Assembly: GCA_001701165.1 (NCBI GenBank)
Contig: DAAP01000039.1
Span: forward strand, 1-52,507
Direction of reading: 5' to 3'
Source of the DNA: Bacteroidales bacterium H4
GTDB taxonomy: Bacteria; Bacteroidota; Bacteroidia; Bacteroidales; Muribaculaceae
Length of the DNA: 52,507 nucleotides
The notes under the pieces are model-generated. The model ran no database searches, was not told where the DNA came from, and was given only the letters and a program-made list of their open reading frames with translations. The translations under genes and the position numbers were made by a program. Of the stretch, positions 1 to 8,185 are shown piece after piece. Numbering within the stretch: position 1 is the first letter of the stretch; each line of letters opens with the position of its first letter.

Positions 1-69
1 TTTCTAAATCATTCCTTTTAAGAAAGCAGGTCGGACTGCTGCAATAGGATTTTGCATTAGTGTACAAGA

Positions 70-129
70 TTAGAAAAAACCACAATCTTTGTGCACGTCA
101 AGGCCTGCTACAATTCTGTCTTTGTCCAT
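70..129 (-). pseudogene. 5' stub of an IS110-family transposase
   Basis: Read on the minus strand from an ATG at 129, the frame gives MDKDRIVAGLDVHKD and then meets a stop after about 19 codons. GLDVHKD is the conserved N-terminal RuvC-like (DEDD) start of IS110/IS1111 transposases. The remaining bases to position 1 do not continue the family sequence in any frame that I can recognise, so this is a truncated or frameshifted remnant rather than an intact element. A TAAATTTG -7-like box lies 25 bases upstream of the ATG on the same strand. The identification rests on a short stretch only. Confidence 0.55.
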
Positions 130-153
130 TGTGCGAGGTTTTTATTTTTTCCT

Positions 154-161
154 CAAATTTA
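154..161 (-). promoter_or_regulatory. -7 box for the IS110 remnant
   Basis: The minus strand reads TAAATTTG, a full match to the Bacteroidota -7 consensus TAnnTTTG, 25 bases before the ATG of the transposase stub. No TTTG is visible at the expected -33 distance. Confidence 0.3.
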
Positions 162-257
162 CGAAGAATGAGCTTAGAGCACGGTGACAATGGCAGATAA
201 ATTGCGGTAGCCTTGACCTTTTTATTTTGTCGGTGTATATATCTCCCGATTTTTATG

Positions 258-265
258 TAAATTTG
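258..265 (+). promoter_or_regulatory. -7 box upstream of proS
   Basis: TAAATTTG matches the Bacteroidota TAnnTTTG -7 consensus and ends 57 bases before the proS ATG. A clear -33 TTTG at 19-21 bp spacing is absent, so this is a tentative assignment. The rest of 162-322 is AT-rich and holds no gene that I can recognise. Confidence 0.35.
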
Positions 266-322
266 CAAGTCATAACACGCATTTACAACAAACAATAAAA
301 GATAATATACTCATAATATACA

Positions 323-1804
323 ATGGCAATAGAACTTAAAGGCCTTACAAAGCGTAAGGACAACTACTCACAATGGTACAATGAATTGGTCGCTAAGGCC
401 GATTTGGCCGAACAATCGGCCGTACGCGGCTGTATGGTTATAAAACCCTATGGTTATGCTATCTGGGAGAAGATGCAGCAAACACTTGACCGTATGTTCA
501 AGGAAACAGGAGTGCAAAATGCATATTTTCCTTTGCTTATACCAAAATCATTCCTGTGCCGTGAGGCTGAACATGTTGAGGGCTTTGCCAAAGAATGCGC
601 CGTTGTCACACACTACAGGCTCAAGAATGATCCCAATGGCAAAGGAGTTGTTGTAGACCCTGATGCCCGTCTCGAAGAAGAGCTTATAGTACGCCCTACC
701 AGCGAAACCATTATCTGGGGAACGTATAAAAACTGGATACACTCGTGGCGTGACCTGCCGTTACTTATTAATCAATGGGCCAACGTCATGCGCTGGGAGA
801 TGCGCACGCGTATGTTTCTGCGCACAAGCGAATTCCTTTGGCAGGAAGGCCATTGTGCACATGCCACAGCCGAAGAAAACGAAGCTCGAACCGTACAGAT
901 GATCAATATATATGCCGACTTCGCCGAGAAGTATATGGCAGTGCCTGTCATTCGTGGTGTAAAAACTCCTACCGAACGTTTTGCTGGAGCACTCAATACA
1001 TACACTATTGAGGCTATGATGCAGGATGGTAAGGCTCTTCAATCCGGCACATCGCATAACCTCGGACAGAATTTTGCCAAAGCCTTTGATGTCACTTTTG
1101 CCAATAAGGACAATAAACCGGAATATGTTTGGGCAAACTCGTGGGGCGTATCCACTCGCCTTATGGGAGCCCTTATCATGACGCATAGCGATGACAACGG
1201 ATTGGTATTGCCGCCACATCTTGCTCCAATACAGGTTGTAATCATCCCTATATATAAGAATGATGAGCAATTGCGCGAGATCTCGGCAGTTGTCGAGCCA
1301 ATTGTTGCACAACTGCGCTCAGCCGGAATAAGCGTAAAATACGATGACGCAGACAACAAGCGTCCCGGTTTCAAATTTGCTGACTACGAGCTTAAGGGCG
1401 TTCCCGTTCGCCTTGTTCTCGGAGCGCGCGATGTCGAAAAAGGCACTGTTGAAATAATGCGTCGCGATACCTTGGAGAAATCGGAAGCTCCACTTGAGGG
1501 CATAGCTGATCACGTTGCTCGACTGCTCGAAGACATTCAAACTAATATCTACCAAAAGGCATTGAAGATGCGCGAGAGTAAGACATACGTCTGTGACGAT
1601 TACGAAGAATTCAAGCAGCGTATCGAAGATGGTGGCTTCTTCCTTTGCCATTGGGATGGAACGGCCGAAACCGAAGAACGCATCAAAAACGAAACTAAGG
1701 CTACAATTCGCTGCATACCTTTGAATGGCGATGACACGCCCGGCAAATGCATGGTGACCGGACGGCCATCGGCTCGCCGTGTGGTCATTGCCCGTAGTTA
1801 TTGA
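323..1804 (+). CDS. proS: Prolyl-tRNA synthetase (archaeal/eukaryotic-like type)
   Basis: Cytoplasmic class II aminoacyl-tRNA synthetase that charges tRNA-Pro. At 493 residues it has the length of the short form without the bacterial editing insertion. The RPTSETIIW block (about residues 123-132) and the class II motif 2 block RWEMRTRMF..EFLWQEGH (about 157-179) are intact. An anticodon-binding domain follows around 300-400, and the protein ends in the C-terminal domain with a terminal Tyr (ARRVVIARSY), typical of the archaeal/eukaryotic-like subgroup found in Bacteroidetes. The ATG at 323 is the only sensible start. It is the first gene of a same-strand run ending at 5077; the glycosyltransferase follows after 30 bp. 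Confidence 0.96.
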   Translation: MAIELKGLTKRKDNYSQWYNELVAKADLAEQSAVRGCMVIKPYGYAIWEKMQQTLDRMFKETGVQNAYFPLLIPKSFLCREAEHVEGFAKECAVVTHYRLKNDPNGKGVVVDPDARLEEELIVRPTSETIIWGTYKNWIHSWRDLPLLINQWANVMRWEMRTRMFLRTSEFLWQEGHCAHATAEENEARTVQMINIYADFAEKYMAVPVIRGVKTPTERFAGALNTYTIEAMMQDGKALQSGTSHNLGQNFAKAFDVTFANKDNKPEYVWANSWGVSTRLMGALIMTHSDDNGLVLPPHLAPIQVVIIPIYKNDEQLREISAVVEPIVAQLRSAGISVKYDDADNKRPGFKFADYELKGVPVRLVLGARDVEKGTVEIMRRDTLEKSEAPLEGIADHVARLLEDIQTNIYQKALKMRESKTYVCDDYEEFKQRIEDGGFFLCHWDGTAETEERIKNETKATIRCIPLNGDDTPGKCMVTGRPSARRVVIARSY

Positions 1805-1834
1805 AAAAGTCCGATAATCTCTCTACTGGTATTC

Positions 1835-2917
1835 ATGGAAGTTTCAGCAGAACACAAAACTCCGGTCATTCCAAAGGCTGCAGCATCAAAGGAAGAGTAT
1901 CCATTCAACGGTTATGAGGAATCATCACCCAAACCGAGCGAAGGAGGAGAAGACAATGGTCGTAAGCATCGGCCGGCGACCATTGCTATAGTCGTTCCAT
2001 GCTACAACGAACAGGAGGCTTTGCCGTTGACCATTCCGAAAATGCTGCAAATTTTGCAGGATATGCATGACCATGGGCTTGTCACAGACGACAGCTATAT
2101 TCTGTGTGTCAACGATGGCAGTAGTGATAATACTTGGAAATTGCTGAAACAAATACATGCCGAGAACAAAAAAGTACGAGCCATTTCGTTAGCCCACAAT
2201 CGCGGGCATCAGAATGCCCTATTGGCCGGACTTATGTTTGTACGTGGCCGTTGTGATGCCGCCATATCTATCGATGCAGACCTACAAGACGATCCTTTAG
2301 CCATGGTGGAGATGGTCCGGCGCCATCTTGGAGGCGATGATATCGTGTATGGAGTCCGTTCGTCACGCAAAACCGATTCGTGGTTCAAGCGCACTACGGC
2401 CCATGCCTTTTACCGTTTCCAAAAGTCTATGGGACTTAACACTATATATGACCATGCAGATTATAGATTGATGAGCGCTCGAGCACTCGATATGTTGGCT
2501 GAGTATGGCGAGACAAATCTGTTCCTACGCGGCATAATACCCAATATCGGTCTTCATCATTCGTGTGTGTATTACGCGAGGACGGCTCGCGTGGCCGGCG
2601 AGTCCAAGTATCCGCTCGGAAAGATGTTGTCGTTGTCCATAGATGGTATAACATCTTTTTCGGCCAAACCTATGCGAATAATTTTTGGCGTGGGGCTGGC
2701 TTTATTGATTATAGATATAGTTATTGCCATCTGGGTGCTGATCTCCTATTTTAATAATAATAGTGTTTCCGGATGGGCATCGCTGATGTTGTCTATATGG
2801 TTTCTCGGTAGTCTTATTCTGATGGCCGTGGGTATCGTTGGTGAATATGTCGGCAAAATATTTATGGAGGTCAAACATCGACCGCGTTATGCCATAGGAG
2901 ATAGTCTGTGGGACTAA
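1835..2917 (+). CDS. Family 2 glycosyltransferase, polyprenyl-phosphate type with two C-terminal TM helices
   Basis: Likely a membrane-bound GT2 enzyme of the DPM1/GtrB/ArnC class, which transfers a sugar from a nucleotide donor to polyprenyl phosphate at the inner face of the inner membrane. A Glu/Pro/Ser-rich, probably disordered leader of about 45 residues precedes the GT-A fold. The nucleotide-binding start IVVPCYNEQEALP is near residue 52 and the metal-binding DADLQDD near 147. Two hydrophobic helices at about 285-305 and 316-340 give the hallmark tail of this group. The sugar and the acceptor cannot be read from the sequence. It sits 30 bp after proS and 13 bp before the HU gene, so cotranscription is likely. 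Confidence 0.88.
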   Translation: MEVSAEHKTPVIPKAAASKEEYPFNGYEESSPKPSEGGEDNGRKHRPATIAIVVPCYNEQEALPLTIPKMLQILQDMHDHGLVTDDSYILCVNDGSSDNTWKLLKQIHAENKKVRAISLAHNRGHQNALLAGLMFVRGRCDAAISIDADLQDDPLAMVEMVRRHLGGDDIVYGVRSSRKTDSWFKRTTAHAFYRFQKSMGLNTIYDHADYRLMSARALDMLAEYGETNLFLRGIIPNIGLHHSCVYYARTARVAGESKYPLGKMLSLSIDGITSFSAKPMRIIFGVGLALLIIDIVIAIWVLISYFNNNSVSGWASLMLSIWFLGSLILMAVGIVGEYVGKIFMEVKHRPRYAIGDSLWD

Positions 2918-2930
2918 AGACATTGTATTC

Positions 2931-3218
2931 ATGGAACACAAGACTTTTATAAATACGTTATCACGATCGTGCAGTATGGATACAAAGCGTACCGGTGCGC
3001 TTGCCGAGGCGCTTAAGGATATCATTGTCCGATCCCTAATCAATATGGATGATGTTGCCATACCGGGGTTCGGTACTTTTAGTGCCGTCAAGACCAACGA
3101 GTATGTGGCTATAGACCCTGTTACGGGACAACGTATGCTGATGCCTCCAAGTGTCAAGGCTTCTCTGCGTGTTGGTTCCGGTCTTAAGAAAGCTGTACTT
3201 AAATCAATCAAAGATTGA
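2931..3218 (+). CDS. HU/IHF-family DNA-binding protein
   Basis: A 95-residue nucleoid-associated protein with the normal length of the family. The GFGTF motif (about residues 46-50) that starts the beta-arm is present, followed by DPVTGQRMLMPPS, the counterpart of the usual NP.TG arm-tip segment, and a Lys-rich C-terminal helix. The N-terminal helices are more divergent than in canonical HU. The stop at 3216-3218 is followed after a single base by the ATG of a second HU-domain gene, so the two are probably translationally coupled and their products could pair with each other. Which paralog is the main nucleoid protein cannot be decided here. Confidence 0.9.
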   Translation: MEHKTFINTLSRSCSMDTKRTGALAEALKDIIVRSLINMDDVAIPGFGTFSAVKTNEYVAIDPVTGQRMLMPPSVKASLRVGSGLKKAVLKSIKD

Positions 3219-3219
3219 T

Positions 3220-4431
3220 ATGGCACAGATTATTCCGTTGAATTATTTAGCTGAAATTTTGGCTATACGCATCGGCATTTCTGATGTTGAGGCGCAACGT
3301 TTTATTCAGCAGTATTTCGAAACTATATCGTACGGCCTTATATCCGGTGGAGAAGTGTCCATCAAAGGCCTGGGGACCTTTGCACGCTCGTCAAATGCAG
3401 ATATAGCGGTTACTTTCACTCCTGATGAGTCATTAGCCAAAATACTTAACGCACCCTTCGAAGCGTTTGTCCCGGTACCGATTCCAGGCGATATTGAGAT
3501 ACAAAGCGATAAGCATAAAGTTGATGATGCGCAGGAAGCATTAGATAGTCAAGATTTGCTGCAAAAAGAACAATGTACCGAGGCAGACTTGGCAGAGGAC
3601 GTTTTTACGGATAATTCGCAAGAGTTACCAAGTACAAGCGCAAATATTAGAGATACTGGTGTCGACAAATCTTCGGATAAAAAAGACCACACAAATAAAA
3701 CTCAAGCTGCGGCAACTCAGGAACATCCCACATCGGAGCAGGAAAGCAATACTGGTGAACAGCCAATTTCGGGATGCACAGATCCGGGCATTGATAGCTA
3801 TACAGCAGAGGTTGATTCTGACCTTTCTGATTCGGACATACATACGGAAACGGACGATACAGATGTTGTAGATGCCGCAGATGACGAAACTATAGATGAA
3901 GCTGAAAACGCCGAAGTATATATTCTACCACGCCACAGGTGTAGGTCGATGCTATGTTGCGTTTTAGGCCTTTTGGTCGGAGTTTTGACAGGTATAGTCA
4001 TAGGTTATTATTTTCATAATGACATTGATCGATATATTGGAGAAAAGCCGGATGTCGTTGCGCCAAAACCCGATGTGATCAAGCCCAAGCCAAAGGCGAG
4101 TGTTCCGGTAACTGATGCGCGGATAGACTCATGCACATCAGATAAATCTAAAGTTGACATCGAAAAGACGATATCCGAGCCAAGATTTGATGTAATCACC
4201 TCACATCAGTTCCTTACGACCTTGGCCAAAAAGTATTATGGGGTAAAGGATTATTGGGTATATATTTATGAAGCCAATAAGACCCGCTTACGTCATCCTG
4301 ACCGTATTAAGCCGGGCACGCGTGTTATGATCCCTGAAATTACCGAATTCCTTGATGACCCGACGCCGACAACAACCAATTTACGACAGGCAAGGCAATT
4401 AGCAATACAGATTTATGGTAGATTTGAATAG
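3220..4431 (+). CDS. HU-domain / transmembrane / LysM fusion protein
   Basis: A 403-residue protein with an unusual layout. Residues 1 to about 80 resemble an HU/IHF-type DNA-binding domain (helical start, then GEVSIKGLGTF). A long Asp/Glu/Ser/Thr-rich linker follows to about 235. A basic patch (RHRCR) directly precedes one hydrophobic helix (about 244-266), which by the positive-inside rule puts the HU part in the cytoplasm. After a Pro/Lys stretch, a LysM-like module (about 325-373, ITSHQF..LAKKYYG..YIYEANK..PGTRVMIP) would lie in the periplasm and could bind peptidoglycan. Related Bacteroidetes proteins pair an HU-like domain with SPOR; this one carries LysM instead. The ATG at 3220 is preferred over an in-frame upstream start inside the preceding HU gene. 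The 3' end overlaps the next gene by 17 bp. Confidence 0.85.
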   Translation: MAQIIPLNYLAEILAIRIGISDVEAQRFIQQYFETISYGLISGGEVSIKGLGTFARSSNADIAVTFTPDESLAKILNAPFEAFVPVPIPGDIEIQSDKHKVDDAQEALDSQDLLQKEQCTEADLAEDVFTDNSQELPSTSANIRDTGVDKSSDKKDHTNKTQAAATQEHPTSEQESNTGEQPISGCTDPGIDSYTAEVDSDLSDSDIHTETDDTDVVDAADDETIDEAENAEVYILPRHRCRSMLCCVLGLLVGVLTGIVIGYYFHNDIDRYIGEKPDVVAPKPDVIKPKPKASVPVTDARIDSCTSDKSKVDIEKTISEPRFDVITSHQFLTTLAKKYYGVKDYWVYIYEANKTRLRHPDRIKPGTRVMIPEITEFLDDPTPTTTNLRQARQLAIQIYGRFE

Positions 4432-5077
4432 TGGTATCGGAGCTTTGTTCGACCTTGACGGGGTGTTGATAGACTCCGAAGGTATATATACTGATTTTTG
4501 GAATGGAGTAGACGCAATATATCCCACCGGTATCAATGATTTTGCGCATGTAATCAAAGGATGTACCCTACCCCATATACTTGACACGTATTTCCCGGAA
4601 CAAGAAAGACAAGAGCACATTAAGAGGCTTCTCGAGCAGCACGAGCAGACTATGGAATATAGATTGTTTGACGGTGTATATGACTTTGTCTACGCACTGA
4701 AAGAACGAGGTATTCCCATGGCTATTGTAACCAGCAGTACACGAATTAAAATGTCTCACATGATTGAGCAATTGCCTGATTTTGCTGCATTATTTACTGA
4801 CATTGTTACTTCGGAAGATGTTTGTCACGGGAAACCTGACCCGGAGGGATATCTTGTTGGAGCGCGACATATCGATATTGATCCTAAGAATTGTGTAGTA
4901 TTTGAAGATTCTATTAATGGATTGAAGGCCGGGCACGCTGCCGGCGCGTATGTCGTGGCAATAGCAACAACCAATCCGAAAGAATTATTGAAAGGCTATA
5001 GCAACGTTGTGCTCGATGGGTTGAATCCATCTTATATCGGCCAGCTATTTCCAGTAATAAAAAACGCATTGCGATAA
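4415..5077 (+). CDS. HAD-superfamily phosphatase (beta-phosphoglucomutase-like)
   Basis: A 220-residue soluble HAD subfamily IA hydrolase. Motif I is LFDLDGVLIDSEG (about residues 11-23), with the nucleophile and acid/base Asp both present. A helical cap follows, then motif II around VTSST, a Lys in the HGKPDPEGY stretch (motif III), and motif IV VFEDSINGLKAG. The family dephosphorylates or isomerises small sugar phosphates; the substrate is unknown. The start overlaps the end of the HU-LysM gene by 17 bp, which suggests translational coupling. It is the last gene of the proS run, and its stop codon lies in the loop of a strong hairpin. Confidence 0.88.
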   Translation: MVDLNSGIGALFDLDGVLIDSEGIYTDFWNGVDAIYPTGINDFAHVIKGCTLPHILDTYFPEQERQEHIKRLLEQHEQTMEYRLFDGVYDFVYALKERGIPMAIVTSSTRIKMSHMIEQLPDFAALFTDIVTSEDVCHGKPDPEGYLVGARHIDIDPKNCVVFEDSINGLKAGHAAGAYVVAIATTNPKELLKGYSNVVLDGLNPSYIGQLFPVIKNALR

Positions 5078-5092
5078 AGCAATGCGTTTTTT
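5059..5092. terminator. Bidirectional intrinsic terminator
   Basis: A perfect 14-bp stem (AAAAAACGCATTGC paired with GCAATGCGTTTTTT) has a 6-base loop that contains the HAD gene's TAA stop. It has A- and T-runs on its two sides, so it can end transcription of the plus-strand HAD gene and of the convergent NlpC/P60 gene, whose stop begins at 5092. Confidence 0.85.
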
Positions 5093-5709
5093 TATTGGAT
5101 AACACGTCTGGCTCCAATAAATCGTTTGCTGTAATAGCCTCCGTCCGGGTAAGTGTCGTAGCATATACCCCTTTGTGCTGCGTGTATAAATTTAATCGTG
5201 CCGTTATCTTTAACCTCAACAGCCATGGCTACATGCCCAACTGTACTACCACCGCGACGACCGCCAAAAAACAATAAATCTCCGGGGCGTACATCGCTGA
5301 TATTGATTTGTTCGCCTTGTGTATATTGTGTACGTGATGATGGGCTCAAGGATATATCAAAATTTCGGAAAACGAAACTTGTGAAGCCTGAGCAATCAAA
5401 AGCTCTTGGGCCTTTGGCCCCGGAGCGATACGGACGCCCAAGGTAATTCTTTGCATAGTCAATAATTTGATATGCTAACGAATTGACACCGGCAACGTTG
5501 CTATAAGAAGAAAGCGCTTCACGCGAAGGTTCGTCCAAGCTTAGAAACGCAGAGGTAGGGTCTTCAATGTTTGTAGTGAGTTGAGAGGTGTAATCATCGA
5601 TAACATTTTGGTCTGTATTCATATCTGCATATGGCTCTACTGCAAGGACTCCAAAGGGATGGAAGCTTGCAAGAAGCAGTGCGGATAATGTTAATGCTAT
5701 CGGTTTCAT
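5092..5709 (-). CDS. Secreted NlpC/P60-family peptidoglycan hydrolase
   Basis: A 205-residue protein with a Sec signal peptide (MKPIALTLSALLLASF, cleavage near residue 24). A linker of about 60 residues leads into an NlpC/P60 domain. The catalytic Cys is in RAFDCSGFTSFVF, the catalytic His in VGHVAMAVEV, and a third polar residue in the HAAQRGICY segment. Such enzymes cut D-Glu-to-diamino-acid links in peptidoglycan stem peptides in the periplasm. There is no recognisable SH3 or LysM targeting domain. A -7 box (TATCTTTG) lies 62 bases upstream of the ATG, so it is probably a single-gene unit. It converges on the HAD gene. Confidence 0.9.
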   Translation of the reverse strand: MKPIALTLSALLLASFHPFGVLAVEPYADMNTDQNVIDDYTSQLTTNIEDPTSAFLSLDEPSREALSSYSNVAGVNSLAYQIIDYAKNYLGRPYRSGAKGPRAFDCSGFTSFVFRNFDISLSPSSRTQYTQGEQINISDVRPGDLLFFGGRRGGSTVGHVAMAVEVKDNGTIKFIHAAQRGICYDTYPDGGYYSKRFIGARRVIQ

Positions 5710-5771
5710 GTTTGTAGATCGGTTTATTTAGAGATCCGAAGATCTTTTTGTTCCCCTCAAATTATCTGATG

Positions 5772-5779
5772 CAAAGATA
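5772..5779 (-). promoter_or_regulatory. -7 box for the NlpC/P60 gene
   Basis: The minus strand reads TATCTTTG, a perfect TAnnTTTG match, 62 bases before the start codon. No TTTG at the expected -33 spacing is visible. Confidence 0.38.
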
Positions 5780-5852
5780 GAAATTTTTCGCGTAAAGTAT
5801 TTGTCTCCTTAGTTTTGTTTATAGTGTTTTTGCATCCGTTAATACTTTTGTT

Positions 5853-8087
5853 CTATTTTCTGTTTGTTGGGTCGTATATACGTTCACCGAGGAAATGCGC
5901 AAGTTTTTTTATGCTTGCATTGGTTTCCCCAAGTTGTTGTATTAAGTTGATTTGTCGCTCGAAATTGTCATTGCCATCTTTCTGCAAATTAGATAATTGG
6001 GTTCGCAATGAGCGCTCTTGTCCTATCAGTATGGCATATTTCAGGCTGTACAATGCTTCAAGCAGTTTCTGTGGCAACGTGTCCAGCTCGGATGGCATAT
6101 GAGTCATTTTGCTGTGAATCTTGCTTAGAGCATGTTTGTTTATTGCTAACCTTCCGGCAAGTTCGCGGACAATGTCATCAGGGTGTGATAATAGACGATC
6201 GCTAAGGTAGTTGCAAGCAAACGATTTTTCGAGTTCTTCTCTCTTCTGTGCGGTATCGAATGCCAAGGCGCCTTCCAGTCTTTGGATGTCTTGTATATCT
6301 TTGGCTTGTTCTCTTATTTCCTGACGACGTTTTACCACAAATTCAGCGACTTCGTGCTCTATGGCTTCGCTATGAATCTGGTAGTCTACAGACCAATTGC
6401 CGGCAATAGCTTTGATCGCATCCCATAGCTTGGCACATTCGTCAGTGGAAAAGGTTATGCCTTCAGTGACAAAATCCTGATATACATACTCAAATACCGA
6501 TAGAGGTATGGCTTTGTCCTCGGAATCATAAGCATCGCAGAGTGTAATCATGCCAAACCTTACAACATAGCGCAGCAGTTCGATTTCGTATGGGCGTATG
6601 AAAGATGTCGGCGTAGCTGATATGGTAGCGACTTGGACGGCATGTGTATCCGAAATGACAGACGCCTGTGATTGTGTCTTTACCTCAGCCTCTGCCACAG
6701 ATTGCTTAGTCTCGTAGGATTGTGATAGCTTTTGCGCATTTGCATTCACCGTGGCCTGATAGTGGCGAGTCTCTTCTTTGGCGGCAATGGCGCGTTTCAG
6801 TTGCAGCGCCAATGTCGTCTCGTCCATATTTAACATCCGACTACATTCTTGTAGGTATATGCGACGTGTTATCGGGTCGGGAATGCATGCGACCGAGTTT
6901 ATGATGTCGGTAATAACCTGTGCGCGTTGCAGAGGGTCATTCTTTGCCCCATCAAGTAATATATTGGTCTTGAAGCTGATAAAGTCCTGCTCCTTATCTT
7001 CAATGTATTTTTCGACAAATGCCGGGCTGTTGTGCTGTGCAAAGGTGTCCGGATCGTCCCCATCTGGCAGCAATAGCACTTTTATGTTCAGGCCTTCGGC
7101 AAGTAGCAGGTCTATGCCTCTAAGTGATGCCTTGATGCCAGCCGCATCTGAGTCGTAAATCACAGTGACGTTTTTCGTAAAACGGTGCAATAGTCGTATT
7201 TGGCCTTGAGTCAAAGATGTACCGGACGAGGCCACCACGTTCGTTATGCCGGCCTGACACATAGATATTACATCCATGTATCCTTCTACAAGGAAGCATT
7301 TGTCTTTACGCACGATGGATTGTTTGGCCTGATAAAGTCCGTAAAGTACCGATGACTTGTGGTAAATCTCTGATTCGGGGGAGTTGACGTATTTTGCTAT
7401 GTTTTTGTCGGAACGCAATGTTCTTCCGCCGAATGCTATCGGACGGCCCGAAACACTAAATATAGGGTATATTACACGACCTTTAAAGCGGTCGTATGTG
7501 ATTCCGCGACTATTCTTGGCACATAATCCGGTGTCTAAAAGGACTTGTTCGCGGTATCCTTTGGCTAAGGCGGATTTAAGCAGCTCATCTGGACGATCAA
7601 GAGCGTATCCCAGATGAAAAAGCTTAATCATTTCATCGTTAATACCGCGTTCTTTGAAGTAACTAAGTCCAATTCCTTGCCCGTTTTCGGTATCATGTAT
7701 GTTATGCTCGAAATGTTCTAAGGCGAAGGTGTTTACGGCCATCATTGATTCACGCCTGTTCTCTGCTTCACGCTCTTCTGCTGATACTTCGTGTTCCTTT
7801 ACCTCAATGCCGTATTTGCGTGCAAGGTATTTGAGCGCATCGTAGTATCCGATATTTTCTATTTTCATTATGAAATTGACTGCCGATCCGCCTTCACCGC
7901 AACTGAAGCATTTACATATACCGCGACTGCGTGAAACAGAGAATGACGGAGTCCGTTCGTTGTGGAACGGACATAAACCTATATAATTAGCTCCTCGACG
8001 TTTAAGACTTACAAAGTCACTAACAACTTCAACAATATCTGTTGCGTCAAGTATGCGTTGTCGTGTTTCATCGTCAATCTTTCTCAT
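5853..8087 (-). CDS. dnaG: DNA primase DnaG
   Basis: Synthesises RNA primers at the replication fork, in partnership with the DnaB helicase. From the ATG at 8087 the protein is 744 residues, with a CHC2 zinc ribbon (C39, H42, C60, C63), the catalytic core, and a TOPRIM domain with the acidic motifs FLVEGYMDV (about 265) and YDSDAAG (about 310). A Gln/Ala-rich hinge around 440-490 leads to a C-terminal region that would bind DnaB. The start MRKIDDETRQ is chosen because an upstream in-frame start adds 21 residues without family resemblance. The length is somewhat above the common 600-660, owing to the hinge and C-terminal part. It stands alone, not in the rpsU-dnaG-rpoD arrangement of E. coli. 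Confidence 0.96.
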   Translation of the reverse strand: MRKIDDETRQRILDATDIVEVVSDFVSLKRRGANYIGLCPFHNERTPSFSVSRSRGICKCFSCGEGGSAVNFIMKIENIGYYDALKYLARKYGIEVKEHEVSAEEREAENRRESMMAVNTFALEHFEHNIHDTENGQGIGLSYFKERGINDEMIKLFHLGYALDRPDELLKSALAKGYREQVLLDTGLCAKNSRGITYDRFKGRVIYPIFSVSGRPIAFGGRTLRSDKNIAKYVNSPESEIYHKSSVLYGLYQAKQSIVRKDKCFLVEGYMDVISMCQAGITNVVASSGTSLTQGQIRLLHRFTKNVTVIYDSDAAGIKASLRGIDLLLAEGLNIKVLLLPDGDDPDTFAQHNSPAFVEKYIEDKEQDFISFKTNILLDGAKNDPLQRAQVITDIINSVACIPDPITRRIYLQECSRMLNMDETTLALQLKRAIAAKEETRHYQATVNANAQKLSQSYETKQSVAEAEVKTQSQASVISDTHAVQVATISATPTSFIRPYEIELLRYVVRFGMITLCDAYDSEDKAIPLSVFEYVYQDFVTEGITFSTDECAKLWDAIKAIAGNWSVDYQIHSEAIEHEVAEFVVKRRQEIREQAKDIQDIQRLEGALAFDTAQKREELEKSFACNYLSDRLLSHPDDIVRELAGRLAINKHALSKIHSKMTHMPSELDTLPQKLLEALYSLKYAILIGQERSLRTQLSNLQKDGNDNFERQINLIQQLGETNASIKKLAHFLGERIYDPTNRK

Positions 8088-8185
8088 AATGGATAGCGAA
8101 GTTACAAAAAAAGTTTGTATCTTTACATACGTTATATCGACAAAATCCAAGTTCTAACATAATATTAAACCAAATTAAATATAAA

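Noticed and set aside
98..295. A 65-codon minus-strand frame upstream of proS
   Set aside because: It overlaps the IS110 stub in another frame and the proS promoter region and shows no protein-like pattern.
761..1312. A 183-codon frame antisense to proS
   Set aside because: Shadow of the proS coding sequence, without a domain or start context.
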